From: Rhodoferax lithotrophicus
GTDB lineage: Bacteria > Pseudomonadota > Gammaproteobacteria > Burkholderiales > Burkholderiaceae_C
Assembly (NCBI RefSeq): GCF_019973615.1
Contig: NZ_AP024238.1
Location: forward strand, 2,811,989 to 2,875,988
Direction: 5' to 3'
Length of the DNA: 64,000 nucleotides
Shown: positions 8,037 through 16,679 of the stretch, piece after piece
Layout: every line of letters starts with the position of its first letter
Position numbering within the stretch: the stretch's first letter is position 1
Notes under the pieces: model-generated
The model's input: the letters and a program-made list of their open reading frames with translations, nothing else
Database searches by the model: none
Told to the model about the DNA's origin: nothing
Program-made: the position numbers and the translations under genes

Positions 8037-8836
8037 ACTGGCCCCCCGTGGGTACGCTGCCACAAGAAAGTAGCCAAATGCTCGCCCGGCAAACTTGGCA
8101 CTTGACAACCCGCCAACTCATCTTGTTTGGCTGAACGACCCGTAATATTGAGCAAGCACCCACAATCCGCGCTGACCACACATGAAGCTCCTGTGGCTTT
8201 AATAGCGGCCACTTTATCAGTTGCAATCGCTTCTGAAATATCAGGATAGAGCAAGGCAAAGGTACCACCAAAACCACAACACTCATCGATCCGCACCTGC
8301 TCTTTCACTTGCACATTTTCCAGACTATCCAACAGCGCAGCACTGGTGTCATGCACACCCATTTGACGACGTGCATGACATGAGGTGTGCAAAGCTATCG
8401 TGCAAGGCGTGCCTTGGTCTCTGTGACTGAAGTGAACCACGTGAACCAGAAACTCACTTAACTCATATACCCGATTAGACAATGCCACCGCTTTGGCATA
8501 CAGTTCAGGGTCATGGGCAAACAAGTGTGGGTAGTGACTGCGTATCATGCCGCCACAAGAGCCCGAAGGCACCACAACAGGCCATGGCTCGACAAACAAA
8601 TTCAGTTGAGCCAAAGCGACTGAACGTGCTTCACTTGGGTAACCACTACTGTGTGCAGGCTGACCACAACAGGTTTGTTGCCCAGGAAAATGAACACGAA
8701 TACCCTCTCTCTCAAGCAGATTTACCGTATTCAAGCCTGCTTGCGGTGTGAATTGATCAATCAAGCAGGTTGAGAAAAGATACACATCAGAAGGCTTGGA
8801 GGGGTAATTGCGTTTGAGAAAGCCATGTGAAGTCAT
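8033..8836 (-). CDS. lutA: L-lactate utilisation protein LutA (LldE)
   Basis: LutA carries the two CCG (heterodisulfide-reductase type) cysteine-rich domains of the lactate oxidation complex. The 267-residue protein shows 'STCLIDQFTPQAG' and 'QQTCCGQPAHSSGYP' in the first domain, and 'HTSCHARRQMG' and 'IDECCGFGGTFA' in the second; these cysteines bind iron-sulfur clusters. I chose the ATG at 8836 because AGGAGA stands 6 bases before it; the longer reading frame to 8884 adds a Cys-rich stretch with no family match. It is the first gene of lutA-lutC-lutB, so the operon promoter should lie in 8837-8990. Confidence 0.93.
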   Translation of the reverse strand: MTSHGFLKRNYPSKPSDVYLFSTCLIDQFTPQAGLNTVNLLEREGIRVHFPGQQTCCGQPAHSSGYPSEARSVALAQLNLFVEPWPVVVPSGSCGGMIRSHYPHLFAHDPELYAKAVALSNRVYELSEFLVHVVHFSHRDQGTPCTIALHTSCHARRQMGVHDTSAALLDSLENVQVKEQVRIDECCGFGGTFALLYPDISEAIATDKVAAIKATGASCVVSADCGCLLNITGRSAKQDELAGCQVPSLPGEHLATFLWQRTHGGPV

Positions 8837-8991
8837 CGAGCATCTCCTATTTTTAGGATCTAGAAACGGGCATTGTGAGCACAATAAAGACCACTCTATG
8901 TGAAATTCATCTTAGATGACTTGTCAAATTTTCAATCTCCAGCTACTTTTCAACAGTACAACTGCCAATGGAAAATATTTTTATATGAATT

Positions 8992-9007
8992 TGCTGCAAT
9001 GCAACAA
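8992..9007 (+). promoter_or_regulatory. PhaR-type operator, upstream copy
   Basis: TGCTGCAATGCAACAA lies immediately upstream of the phasin -35 box. It contains the CTGC-N3-GCA core described for PhaR sites in PHA-producing bacteria, and differs by one base from the copy at 9051-9066. phaR itself is in this window. Confidence 0.65.
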
Positions 9008-9014
9008 AAATAAC

Positions 9015-9042
9015 TTGCAAAGTATCGGGATAACCCTATAAT
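9015..9042 (+). promoter_or_regulatory. Sigma-70 promoter of the phasin gene
   Basis: TTGCAA at 9015-9020 and a perfect TATAAT at 9037-9042 are 16 bases apart. The predicted start of transcription, near 9049, falls just before the downstream PhaR-type site, leaving an 80-base leader. Confidence 0.75.
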
Positions 9043-9050
9043 TCAAACCA

Positions 9051-9066
9051 TGCTGCACTGCAACAA
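9051..9066 (+). promoter_or_regulatory. PhaR-type operator, downstream copy
   Basis: TGCTGCACTGCAACAA overlaps the expected transcription start. It is 15/16 identical to the copy at 8992, in the same orientation, 59 bases apart start to start, so the two sites bracket the promoter. This placement fits a repressor that is released when PHA granules form. Confidence 0.65.
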
Positions 9067-9129
9067 CCGGCGAGTTCTTACGCAGTTACTGGGCAGATAC
9101 CACTTTATTAACATCATGGAGTAATTGAT

Positions 9130-9672
9130 ATGCTGACCGTTGAACAAATCCTCGCTGCGCAAAAAGCCAATGTAGAAACCCTGTTGGGCCTTACATCCAA
9201 AGCTTTTGAAGGTGTAGAAAAAATTGTTGAACTGAATCTAAGCGCCTCCAAAGCAGCTTTGAGTGAAACTGGTGAGAACGCCAAAGCTTTGCTGAATGTT
9301 AAAGATGCACAAGAACTGATTGCACTGCAACAAAGCCTGTTGCAGCCCTTGGCTGAAAAAACTGCTGCATACAGCCGTCATCTGTACGAGATCGCCACAA
9401 GCACAAGCGGCGAGTTCACAAAGGCTTTGGAAAATCAAGCCAGTGAAGTGCAAGAAAAATTTACAGGTTTGATTGACTCTGCGACCCAAAATGCACCTGC
9501 AGGCACTGAATCAGCCGTCGCTGTAATGAAAAGTGCTGTAGCTGCAGCTAACAATGCACTCGAATCAGTTCAAAAAGCTGTCAAACAAGCCACTGATGTT
9601 GCAGAAGCCAATTTCAAAGCTGTGACAACAAACGCTTCCAGCGCCGTCAAACCTGCGGCCAAGAAACGTTAA
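9130..9672 (+). CDS. phaP: Phasin (PHA granule surface protein)
   Basis: Phasins coat polyhydroxyalkanoate granules and control their size. The 180-residue protein is the right size for Burkholderiales PhaP: '[41 protein letters not shown]' is the family's N-terminal region, followed by long amphipathic helices with many Ala/Gln and a Lys-rich end 'VKPAAKKR'. No Cys and no membrane segment. TGGAG stands 8 bases before the ATG. It is monocistronic, with its own promoter, twin PhaR-type operators and a strong terminator, so expression is likely tied to PHA status through PhaR (61000-61539). Confidence 0.93.
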   Translation: MLTVEQILAAQKANVETLLGLTSKAFEGVEKIVELNLSASKAALSETGENAKALLNVKDAQELIALQQSLLQPLAEKTAAYSRHLYEIATSTSGEFTKALENQASEVQEKFTGLIDSATQNAPAGTESAVAVMKSAVAAANNALESVQKAVKQATDVAEANFKAVTTNASSAVKPAAKKR

Positions 9673-9841
9673 TTTCAAAGAAAATTCACCGTCTCGTATT
9701 TTTTTTGCAAAATTCAGGTGATTGACTCTAAAGTACAAGGGAAAACCCTGAGATACTCACCTACCTTTTATTGAAACCTTTGGTTTCTGCTGGTTGTCTC
9801 CTCGGGTCCTTTCGAAACCTTCAGGTTCAGGGATCCCTTCA

Positions 9842-9870
9842 GGGCTGATCGTAAGATCAGCCCTTTTTTT
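9842..9870 (+). terminator. Rho-independent terminator of the phasin gene
   Basis: GGGCTGATC (9842-9850) pairs perfectly with GATCAGCCC (9855-9863) around a GTAA loop and is followed by seven T. A weaker hairpin with GAAACC/GGTTTC arms precedes it near 9773-9787. Confidence 0.92.
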
Positions 9871-9878
9871 ATCCATTT

Positions 9879-10775
9879 TTATCGACGCTTGGTCTGAATC
9901 GCATTACGCAGTTTGCCAAGCATGGATAGCATGGACTGGTACCCAGCCGTTATCGCTTCTTTCCTTGAAGAAAAACTGGTGCTGGACAAGCCTTGCAGCG
10001 AGGGCTTAACCACCACATCTGCATCACGAAGCTCAAACCTGTTGATGCTGCTTCCCATGATGGCGAAAGTCTTCATCAAAATTTGAAAAGAGTCTTGTGA
10101 TGCATTCGCCTGAGGTGCTGCCGAAATATCGACCGCAATGATCACTTCAGCCCCCATTTGTCGTGCATAACTCACAGGAACAGGAGCCACCAAACCACCA
10201 TCAACGTACTCATGCCCTGAGATGGACACCGGTTGAAAGACAGCAGGAATGGCACTTGATGCGCGTACTGCCATTGCCACATCACCACGTTGAAAAAGAA
10301 TCCCCTGCCCACTTTGCAAATCTGTCGCAACAATGCCAAGACGTATCGGCAAATCCTGAATTTGCTTGGCATCCACCTGAGCCCGAATGAATCTGGCCAA
10401 TGCTTCACCTTTGATAACTCCTGGTGTAAACAAAGGCAAGCGCCAGTCCGAAAATGAGGCCTCTTCCATTGAGAGAGCTATCCGCTGCAACTCAGTTCCA
10501 CTTTTACCACTGGCATGGAGTGCGGCCACCACACTTCCAGCCGAAGTTCCCACAACCATGTCAATCGGTATACCAGACTCTTCAAGTGCCTGAATAACTC
10601 CAATGTGAGCAAAACCTCGTGCAGCACCCCCCCCCAACACCAGAGCGACCTTCGGTGCTTTAGGCGTAACAACAGCAACCTTGTCAACGGGATCATGCGG
10701 TCTGTTTTCCGTAGGAACACTCGAACAACCGACCAATAAAAAAGTCGCCAAAAAAATACAACATTGCCGATTCAC
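9879..10775 (-). CDS. Patatin-like phospholipase, lipoprotein
   Basis: The 298-residue protein is a patatin-type serine lipase of the RssA/NTE branch. 'MNRQCCIFLATFLLVGCSSVP' is a lipoprotein signal with lipobox LVGC, so it should be anchored in the envelope. 'LVLGGGAARGFAHIGVIQAL' gives the glycine-rich oxyanion region, 'VGTSAGSVV' the nucleophile elbow GxSxG, and 'YVDGGLVAPVPV' the catalytic Asp (DGG). All catalytic parts are present. AAAGGA lies before the ATG. It converges with the phasin gene across the terminator. The substrate cannot be told from sequence. Confidence 0.88.
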   Translation of the reverse strand: MNRQCCIFLATFLLVGCSSVPTENRPHDPVDKVAVVTPKAPKVALVLGGGAARGFAHIGVIQALEESGIPIDMVVGTSAGSVVAALHASGKSGTELQRIALSMEEASFSDWRLPLFTPGVIKGEALARFIRAQVDAKQIQDLPIRLGIVATDLQSGQGILFQRGDVAMAVRASSAIPAVFQPVSISGHEYVDGGLVAPVPVSYARQMGAEVIIAVDISAAPQANASQDSFQILMKTFAIMGSSINRFELRDADVVVKPSLQGLSSTSFSSRKEAITAGYQSMLSMLGKLRNAIQTKRR

Positions 10776-11182
10776 CGATATTCCTTTTTTAAGATAAGCG
10801 ACTTTTTATTTGTGATGAATCACTTCATTTTGCTAGATGACACATCTCGCCATGGACAATGAAGAAGCCAACAGATGGTTGCAATACATTAAAGTCGGGG
10901 GTGTTCCACAATGACATCTCTGTGTCATGCAGAGCCCATGCCGACAATCTAGGTAAAGTTGTTCGATGAGCGCCGTGATTATTCTTACACGCACCAAACC
11001 ACACGCATCGCATCCTGTTTCTGGCGGAATGACATAGCACAAACAAGTGCACAGCGGGCCAAACGCTCCAACACCACGCTACATTCCCAGTACTTTGGAC
11101 AGCTCAACGCCTGAACCCTCAATATGAATGAGGTGGACATAAGCGAGATCAAAATCCGGCGCATGCTGGATTTTGATCGGTT
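10776..11182. other. 407-base region without a recognisable gene
   Basis: Short Cys- and His-rich frames occur on the minus strand (for example 10825-11052), but they have no ribosome-binding site or family likeness and I do not accept them. The left end should hold the patatin promoter; the right end holds an inverted repeat after clpA. The middle may be decayed sequence. Confidence 0.5.
11147..11178 (-). terminator. Inverted repeat downstream of clpA
   Basis: GATCAAAATCC (11147-11157) and GGATTTTGATC (11168-11178) are perfect 11-base arms around a 10-base loop, starting 5 bases after the clpA stop on the minus strand. It lacks a long U-tract, so it may be a weak terminator or a 3'-end stabiliser. 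Confidence 0.6.
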
Positions 11183-13510
11183 TCAAATAGTGCTGGCTTC
11201 CTGTGATTCAGGTTTAGCCTTGCCTTCTTTTTTAGGCAAGGGCTGAATATCCAACAAGACTTCCGTCTTGTTCGCATCACGGTCATCCAAGTCAACTGTC
11301 AAGCGCCCACCGTCAATCAAACGACCAAAAAGCAACTCATCAGCCAAGGCACGGCGAATGGTGTCCTGAATCAAGCGCTGCATGGGCCGCGCGCCCATCA
11401 TAGGGTCAAACCCTTTTTTGGCCAGATGCTTGCGCAGCTTGTCCGTAAAGGTAACCTCCACCTTCTTATCTGCCAATTGGGATTCAAGCTGGAGCAAGAA
11501 TTTGTCAACCACCCGCATAATCACGTTTTCATCCAATGCCTTGAAACTGACAATGGCATCCAGGCGATTGCGGAATTCAGGTGTAAACATACGTTTGATG
11601 TCCGCCATTTCATCACCGGCTTCACGCGGGTTGGTAAAGCCAATACTGGCCTTGTTCATGGTTTGAGCACCCGCATTGGTAGTCATGATGATGATGACGT
11701 TGCGGAAATCAGCCTTGCGTCCATTGTTGTCGGTCAGTGTGCCGTGATCCATCACCTGCAGCAAAACATTAAAAATCGCCGGATGGGCTTTTTCAATTTC
11801 ATCAAGCAGCAACACACAATGCGGCTTCTTGGTGATGGCCTCGGTCAACAGTCCACCCTGATCAAAACCCACATAGCCCGGAGGCGCGCCAATCAAACGA
11901 CTCACCGCATGCTGCTCCATGTATTCACTCATGTCAAAGCGGATCAGTTCAATGCCCATGATGTAGGCCAGTTGCTTGGCAGCTTCTGTTTTGCCGACAC
12001 CAGTAGGGCCACTGAACAAGAATGAACCAATCGGTTTGTCGCCTTTGCCCAAGCCCGAGCGCGCCATCTTGACGGCCGAGGCCAATTTGTCCAATGCCGG
12101 GTCCTGCCCAAACACCACATTGCGCAAGTCACGCTCAAGGGTTTTAAGCTTGCCACGGTCATCATTGGACACATTGGCGGGTGGGATGCGGGCAATTTTG
12201 GCCACGATCTCTTCCACTTCGGCCTTAGAGATAATCTTCTTGCGCTTGCTAGGAGCCAAAATACGCTGTGCTGCGCCGGCTTCGTCAATCACATCAATGG
12301 CTTTATCGGGCAAATGCCGATCATTGATGTATTTGGCACTCAACTCTGCAGCAGCCTGCAGCGCGGCAGCCGCATACTTGACGTTATGGTGTTCTTCAAA
12401 GCGGGATTTGAGCCCTTTGAGAATTTCAACGGTTTCTTCCACCGTGGGTTCAAGCACATCCACTTTTTGGAAGCGCCGAGACAGCGCAGCATCTTTCTCG
12501 AAAATGCCACGGTATTCGGTGAACGTGGTCGCACCAATACATTTGAGTGCACCGTTGCTCAACGCAGGTTTGAGCAAATTGGAAGCATCCAACGTCCCAC
12601 CGGATGCAGCCCCCGCACCAATCAAGGTGTGAATCTCATCAATGAACAAGACTGTATTGGGCTTGTCTTTCAAGGCCTTAAGCACAGCCTTGAGACGTTG
12701 CTCAAAATCACCCCGGTATTTGGTTCCGGCCAGCAGAGCTCCCATGTCCAGAGAGTACACCGTGGATTCAGCCAATATCTCCGGCACCGCTTTTTGCGTG
12801 ATGCGCCATGCCAAACCTTCTGCAATGGCGGTTTTACCCACCCCGGCCTCGCCCACCAGCAAGGGGTTGTTTTTGCGGCGACGGCACAGAATCTGGATAA
12901 CGCGCTCAACCTCGTACTCACGCCCAATCAGCGGGTCAATCTTGCCGTCTTTAGCCATCTGGTTGAGGTTTTGGGTATATTGCTCAAGAGGAGAAGCTTT
13001 CTCATTCTTCTCGGCAGAAGCATCCTCTGCTTCTGCTGGCGCGTCACCAGATTTCGGCGGTTCAGGTGGATCACTCTTTTTGATGCCGTGGGCAATAAAA
13101 TTCACCACATCCAGACGCGTCACACCCTGCTGATGCAGGTAATACACCGCGTGCGAATCTTTTTCACCAAAAATGGCTACCAGAACATTGGCTCCGGTGA
13201 CTTCTTTTTTACCGCTGCCGGTGGACTGCACGTGCATGATGGCACGCTGAATCACCCGCTGAAAACCCAGCGTGGGTTGTGTGTCCACGTCATCACTGCC
13301 CGCCACTTGCGGTGTGTTGTCTTTGATGAAGGTGACCAACGACTTGCGCAGGTCATCAATATTGGCTGAGCACGCCCGCAAAACCTCAGCAGCGCTGGGG
13401 TTGTCAAGTAAAGCGAGCAATAAATGCTCCACAGTGATGAATTCATGGCGCTGTTGACGCGCCTCGACAAACGCCATGTGAAGGCTGACTTCCAGTTCTT
13501 GGGCAATCAT
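11183..13510 (-). CDS. clpA: ATP-dependent Clp protease ATP-binding subunit ClpA
   Basis: ClpA is the AAA+ unfoldase that feeds substrates to ClpP and takes N-degron substrates from ClpS. The 775-residue protein has the N-terminal double repeat ('MIAQELEVSLHMAFVEARQQ', 'FITVEHLLLALLD'), a first ATPase module with Walker A 'GEAGVGKTA' near residue 220 and DEIHTL, and a second with 'GPTGVGKTE' near residue 500. The ClpP-binding loop motif IGF appears in 'KASIGFTNPREAG'. Length is normal. It lies 84 bases downstream of clpS on the same strand, the usual clpS-clpA order. Confidence 0.97.
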   Translation of the reverse strand: MIAQELEVSLHMAFVEARQQRHEFITVEHLLLALLDNPSAAEVLRACSANIDDLRKSLVTFIKDNTPQVAGSDDVDTQPTLGFQRVIQRAIMHVQSTGSGKKEVTGANVLVAIFGEKDSHAVYYLHQQGVTRLDVVNFIAHGIKKSDPPEPPKSGDAPAEAEDASAEKNEKASPLEQYTQNLNQMAKDGKIDPLIGREYEVERVIQILCRRRKNNPLLVGEAGVGKTAIAEGLAWRITQKAVPEILAESTVYSLDMGALLAGTKYRGDFEQRLKAVLKALKDKPNTVLFIDEIHTLIGAGAASGGTLDASNLLKPALSNGALKCIGATTFTEYRGIFEKDAALSRRFQKVDVLEPTVEETVEILKGLKSRFEEHHNVKYAAAALQAAAELSAKYINDRHLPDKAIDVIDEAGAAQRILAPSKRKKIISKAEVEEIVAKIARIPPANVSNDDRGKLKTLERDLRNVVFGQDPALDKLASAVKMARSGLGKGDKPIGSFLFSGPTGVGKTEAAKQLAYIMGIELIRFDMSEYMEQHAVSRLIGAPPGYVGFDQGGLLTEAITKKPHCVLLLDEIEKAHPAIFNVLLQVMDHGTLTDNNGRKADFRNVIIIMTTNAGAQTMNKASIGFTNPREAGDEMADIKRMFTPEFRNRLDAIVSFKALDENVIMRVVDKFLLQLESQLADKKVEVTFTDKLRKHLAKKGFDPMMGARPMQRLIQDTIRRALADELLFGRLIDGGRLTVDLDDRDANKTEVLLDIQPLPKKEGKAKPESQEASTI

Positions 13511-13594
13511 AGAGTTCCTTTTGATAGCTTTGTAGTGAGACTTGACTGTAATCTGATTTCTAATTCAGGTTCGGTCAAGTGGAATAAGTTGACT

Positions 13595-13957
13595 TCAGGG
13601 TTGCACCGGTTCACTGACACACTGCAATGGATGCCCTGCTTTGTTGGCAGCATCCATCACCTGATCGACCTTGGTGGCAGCAACATCACGCGAATACACA
13701 CCACAAACACCTCGACCATCCAGGTGAATTTTCAGCATGATTTGCGTAGCGGTTTCAAGGTCTTTGCTAAAAAACTCTTGAATCACCATCACCACAAACT
13801 CCATCGGTGTGTAGTCATCATTGAGCATCACCACCTGATACATGGACGGTGGGCGTGTTTTTTGGGTACGGCGTTCCAGCACCACAGTGCCGTCGCTATC
13901 GTCTTCAACCACCCGAGGTGGTTTGGGCAGGTTAATTTTGGGAGTTTTTGTGACCAT
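13595..13957 (-). CDS. clpS: Clp protease adaptor ClpS
   Basis: ClpS binds proteins with N-terminal destabilising residues and hands them to ClpA. The 120-residue product has a flexible N-terminal tail and the conserved core '[17 protein letters not shown]' with the N-degron pocket residues, followed by '[24 protein letters not shown]', which contains the family HxxG segment. Its position directly upstream of clpA supports the call. The tail is a little longer than in E. coli, normal for Burkholderiales. Confidence 0.96.
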   Translation of the reverse strand: MVTKTPKINLPKPPRVVEDDSDGTVVLERRTQKTRPPSMYQVVMLNDDYTPMEFVVMVIQEFFSKDLETATQIMLKIHLDGRGVCGVYSRDVAATKVDQVMDAANKAGHPLQCVSEPVQP

Positions 13958-14040
13958 GAAATCATTCTATCGGGCTCGGCTGGACCTGCAACTAGATCTG
14001 GACATGGCACCGATTCCACAGAATTCAAGGTCAATACCCC

Positions 14041-15006
14041 TTAAACATCCAGACTGAGGCGTTGCCCCTTCAGCCAATTCACCACATCTGCCGGGTTATG
14101 AAAGGGTCGCACCGCCATAAAAGCCGCCTGCGCCTGGGGATAGACGCGGCGCAACAGGTTCAACCACTGCTTGAGTCTTCCGGTTTGTTGATCCCGATCC
14201 AGATGCTCGACCACCAGCCACCAGAACTGATCAATCAATTCAAAAAGAACCGGCCAAGTCATAACAACCGGCTCGCAATGTTGTGCATCCATTGCACGAA
14301 TGGCCTGGGCCAGCCCCGGGTTGGCCACCATGCCACGCCCCAACATCAAACTCTGGCAGCCCGACACCTCGCGGCAACGCTGGGCATCCGCCACCGTCCA
14401 GATTTCACCATTGGCGACCAATGGCAGGTGTACCACGGAGCCAATATCGGCAATACGCTCCCAATAAGCAGGTGGTCGGTAGCCATCGGTCTTGGTTCGG
14501 GCATGCACCACCAGTTCACTCGCACCGCCTGCTTCAATCGCCAAGGCACACTCTTCAGCCCGGCGATCATCATGCAAACCCAAGCGCATCTTGGCCGACA
14601 CTGGCAAATGACCAGGCACGGCCCGACGGACAGCCAGCACAATGCGGTAAAGAACCTCGGGCTCTTCCAACAATGCCGATCCACCACGATGACGGTTCAC
14701 CACGGGTGACGGACAACCAAAATTCAAATCAATGCCCTCGGCCCCCAAACCCGCAAGGCAAGCCGCGTTATCCGCCAAACACAGCGGATCAGAGCCCAAC
14801 AACTGGGGACGTACCGGCACACCAGATGCAGTTTTGCTGCCCTGCAACAGCTCAGGCACATCGCGGATAAACACGCGCTCGGGCAACAGCTGATCGGTGA
14901 TACGAATGAACTCTGAGACACACCGATCCACTCCACCCACACGGGTCAGAATGTCACGCAGTACAAAGTCCAGCAACCCCTCCATGGGGGCAAGAAGCAA
15001 GATCAT
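14041..15006 (-). CDS. dusC: tRNA-dihydrouridine synthase, DusC type
   Basis: An FMN enzyme that reduces uridine in the tRNA D-loop; DusC acts at position 16. The 321-residue protein starts 'MILLLAPMEGLLDFVLRDIL' and contains the family signature 'GIDLNFGCPSPVVNRHRGGSALL', where the Cys is the catalytic acid, and 'LPVSAKMRLGL'. The start lacking the longer DusA/DusB N-terminal region and the short C-terminal helical domain point to DusC. It is separated from clpS by 83 bases and is divergent from the SRPBCC gene. Confidence 0.9.
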   Translation of the reverse strand: MILLLAPMEGLLDFVLRDILTRVGGVDRCVSEFIRITDQLLPERVFIRDVPELLQGSKTASGVPVRPQLLGSDPLCLADNAACLAGLGAEGIDLNFGCPSPVVNRHRGGSALLEEPEVLYRIVLAVRRAVPGHLPVSAKMRLGLHDDRRAEECALAIEAGGASELVVHARTKTDGYRPPAYWERIADIGSVVHLPLVANGEIWTVADAQRCREVSGCQSLMLGRGMVANPGLAQAIRAMDAQHCEPVVMTWPVLFELIDQFWWLVVEHLDRDQQTGRLKQWLNLLRRVYPQAQAAFMAVRPFHNPADVVNWLKGQRLSLDV

Positions 15007-15124
15007 GATGGTTTAATAATGAAGGAGCGGTATTGTGCTGGCAAATCCGAATTTGACTTTGACAGCCTGCTGACTTGCTTCTGAATTTGTACCCACCCTT
15101 TCACCTAACACCTTGGAGACGCAC

Positions 15125-15595
15125 ATGGCTATCACCGTCACGATCGATTTGGGATATGAGTTAAACGTTAAAGCCAACTATGCAAGCGTCTTTGCCGTGC
15201 TGAGCGACGTGCCCAAGTCAGCCAGTTTTTTCCCCAAGGTCAATCAATTAGTTGACTTGGGCAACGGTGCCTACCGCTGGGAGATGGAAAAAATTGGCTT
15301 GGCCCAAATCAATCTGCAAACCATTTATGCCTCCAGGTACGTCAGCGATCAAGCTAAAGGCACGGTAGTTTGGACCCCCATCCCAGACGAAGGCAACGCG
15401 CTGGTGTCGGGTAGCTGGAAGATCGTGGACAAGAAAAAATCAACCCACATCACCTTTCAATCCAAAGGTGAACTCACCCTGCCCTTGCCTGGCCTGATGA
15501 AGATGGTGGTAGCCCCGGTGGTCGAATCCGAATTTGAAAAAATGGTGGAGCAATACCTTGACAACCTCACCCAGCACTTTGGTGGTGAAGTCTGA
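15125..15595 (+). CDS. SRPBCC (START-like) family protein
   Basis: The 156-residue protein shows the SRPBCC/polyketide cyclase pattern: an N-terminal strand 'LGYELNVKANYASVFAVLSDVPKSASFFPKV', an antiparallel sheet core and a long C-terminal helix 'VVESEFEKMVEQYLDNLTQHF'. Such proteins bind hydrophobic ligands in a deep cavity; the ligand is unknown. I use the ATG at 15125 with GGAG 6 bases upstream; a TTG at 15113 in frame is part of that ribosome-binding site. Single gene, followed by a repeat copy at 15619. Confidence 0.8.
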   Translation: MAITVTIDLGYELNVKANYASVFAVLSDVPKSASFFPKVNQLVDLGNGAYRWEMEKIGLAQINLQTIYASRYVSDQAKGTVVWTPIPDEGNALVSGSWKIVDKKKSTHITFQSKGELTLPLPGLMKMVVAPVVESEFEKMVEQYLDNLTQHFGGEV

Positions 15596-15618
15596 ACAAG
15601 TTTGCCGCAGGCATCACA

Positions 15619-15678
15619 AAGCTATTTTATTGATAGCTTCTTACGCTCTATTCATAAGCTCCAGAGGCTTAAACCTTA
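15619..15678 (+). repeat. Dispersed ~60-70 bp repeat, copy A
   Basis: Starts AAGCTATTTTATTGATAGCTT, an inverted pair GCTATt/gATAGC, and ends CCAGAGGCTTAAAC, matching the GCTAGAGGCCTAAA end of copy C. It fills the gap between convergent genes. Confidence 0.6.
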
Positions 15679-16599
15679 TTAAAACCTGGCTTTAAGACGC
15701 TGAAACAATGTGGTTGCTGCCACCGCTACCCCGCCAGCGAGCAGCCCCACCATCAGGTTAAGGCTCACCGAGACCACTGACTGCAACAGGCCCGGAGCCG
15801 CAGCGCTGAGTTGTTCAATGCCCTGCCCCACGGTATGCCAGCCATGCGCCAGAATGCCGCCGCCCACCAGAAACATGGCCAGCGTGCCCACCACGGTCAA
15901 ACCCTTCATCAGCCAAGGTGCGGCACGCAGCAAGCCACGCCCCAGAGCCTGTTGCGCCGTCTGCGCCAACCGGGTTGGGCGATGGCTCATGTACAAGCCC
16001 AGATCATCAATCTTGACAATGCCAGCCACCAAACCGTAAACGCCTAGGGTCATTAGCAACGCCACCCCGCTGAGCACACTTACCTGGGTCAAAAAATTGC
16101 TGGTGGCCACGGTGCCCAGGGTGATGACGATGATCTCCGTAGACAAAATAAAATCGGTTCGCACCGCGCCCTGGATCTTGTCTTTCTCAAGGGCAACCAA
16201 GTCAACAGACGCGTCACTGAGTGCTTTTACCAGCTCCGCGTGCTCGTGTGCTGCCTCCGCGTCACTGTGCAAGAACTTGTGTGCAAGCTTCTCAAAACCT
16301 TCAAAGCACAGAAACAAACCACCGGCCATCAACAGCGGCACGATGGACCAGGGAGCCAGCGCGTTGAGCACCAGTGCGCCCGGTACCAGAATCGCCTTAT
16401 TGACCAGCGATCCCTTGCACACTGCCCACACCACCGGCAACTCGCGATCCGCACTCACGCCGGAAACTTGCTGGGCGTTCAAAGCCAGGTCATCTCCCAG
16501 CACGCCTGCGGTTTTTTTGGCCGCCACTTTGGTCAACACGGCAACATCGTCCAACACCGTGGCAATATCGTCCAACAGCAGCAACAGACTTCCAGCCAT
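15679..16599 (-). CDS. YedI-like (DUF808) inner-membrane protein
   Basis: The 306-residue protein matches the DUF808/YedI family: 'MAGSLLLLLDDIATVLDDVAVLTKVAAKKTAGVLGDDLALN' is its hallmark N-terminus, followed by several hydrophobic segments (about residues 60-95, 165-205, 225-250 and 265-295). Function is not established. I start at the ATG at 16599, with GGGAG 7 bases upstream. Its TAA stop is at the edge of repeat copy A. Confidence 0.88.
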   Translation of the reverse strand: MAGSLLLLLDDIATVLDDVAVLTKVAAKKTAGVLGDDLALNAQQVSGVSADRELPVVWAVCKGSLVNKAILVPGALVLNALAPWSIVPLLMAGGLFLCFEGFEKLAHKFLHSDAEAAHEHAELVKALSDASVDLVALEKDKIQGAVRTDFILSTEIIVITLGTVATSNFLTQVSVLSGVALLMTLGVYGLVAGIVKIDDLGLYMSHRPTRLAQTAQQALGRGLLRAAPWLMKGLTVVGTLAMFLVGGGILAHGWHTVGQGIEQLSAAAPGLLQSVVSVSLNLMVGLLAGGVAVAATTLFQRLKARF

Positions 16600-16679
16600 C
16601 ACATCACTCCCTGATAAAAACACCAAGTCGCATTGTCAGGGATGGCTCATCCATACCTGCATGCGGATGCCTGCCGCGC

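Larger units (their letters stand above)
8837..9129. other. Divergent intergenic region between lutA and the phasin gene
   Basis: These 293 bases separate two divergent genes. The right half holds the phasin promoter and two PhaR-type sites (separate entries). The left half is AT-rich and should carry the lutA promoter on the minus strand, but I cannot pick a convincing pair of boxes. No small gene is seen. Confidence 0.7.

Noticed and set aside
10825..11052. Small Cys-rich reading frame on the minus strand.
   Set aside because: No ribosome-binding site, no family likeness, and overlapping frames look equally random.
12314..13369. A 351-residue open frame opposite clpA.
   Set aside because: It is a shadow of the clpA codon pattern, with no start signal or recognisable domain.
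13520..13545. GATAGCTTTGTAG between clpS and clpA as a repeat copy.
   Set aside because: Too short and lacks the other blocks of the repeat.
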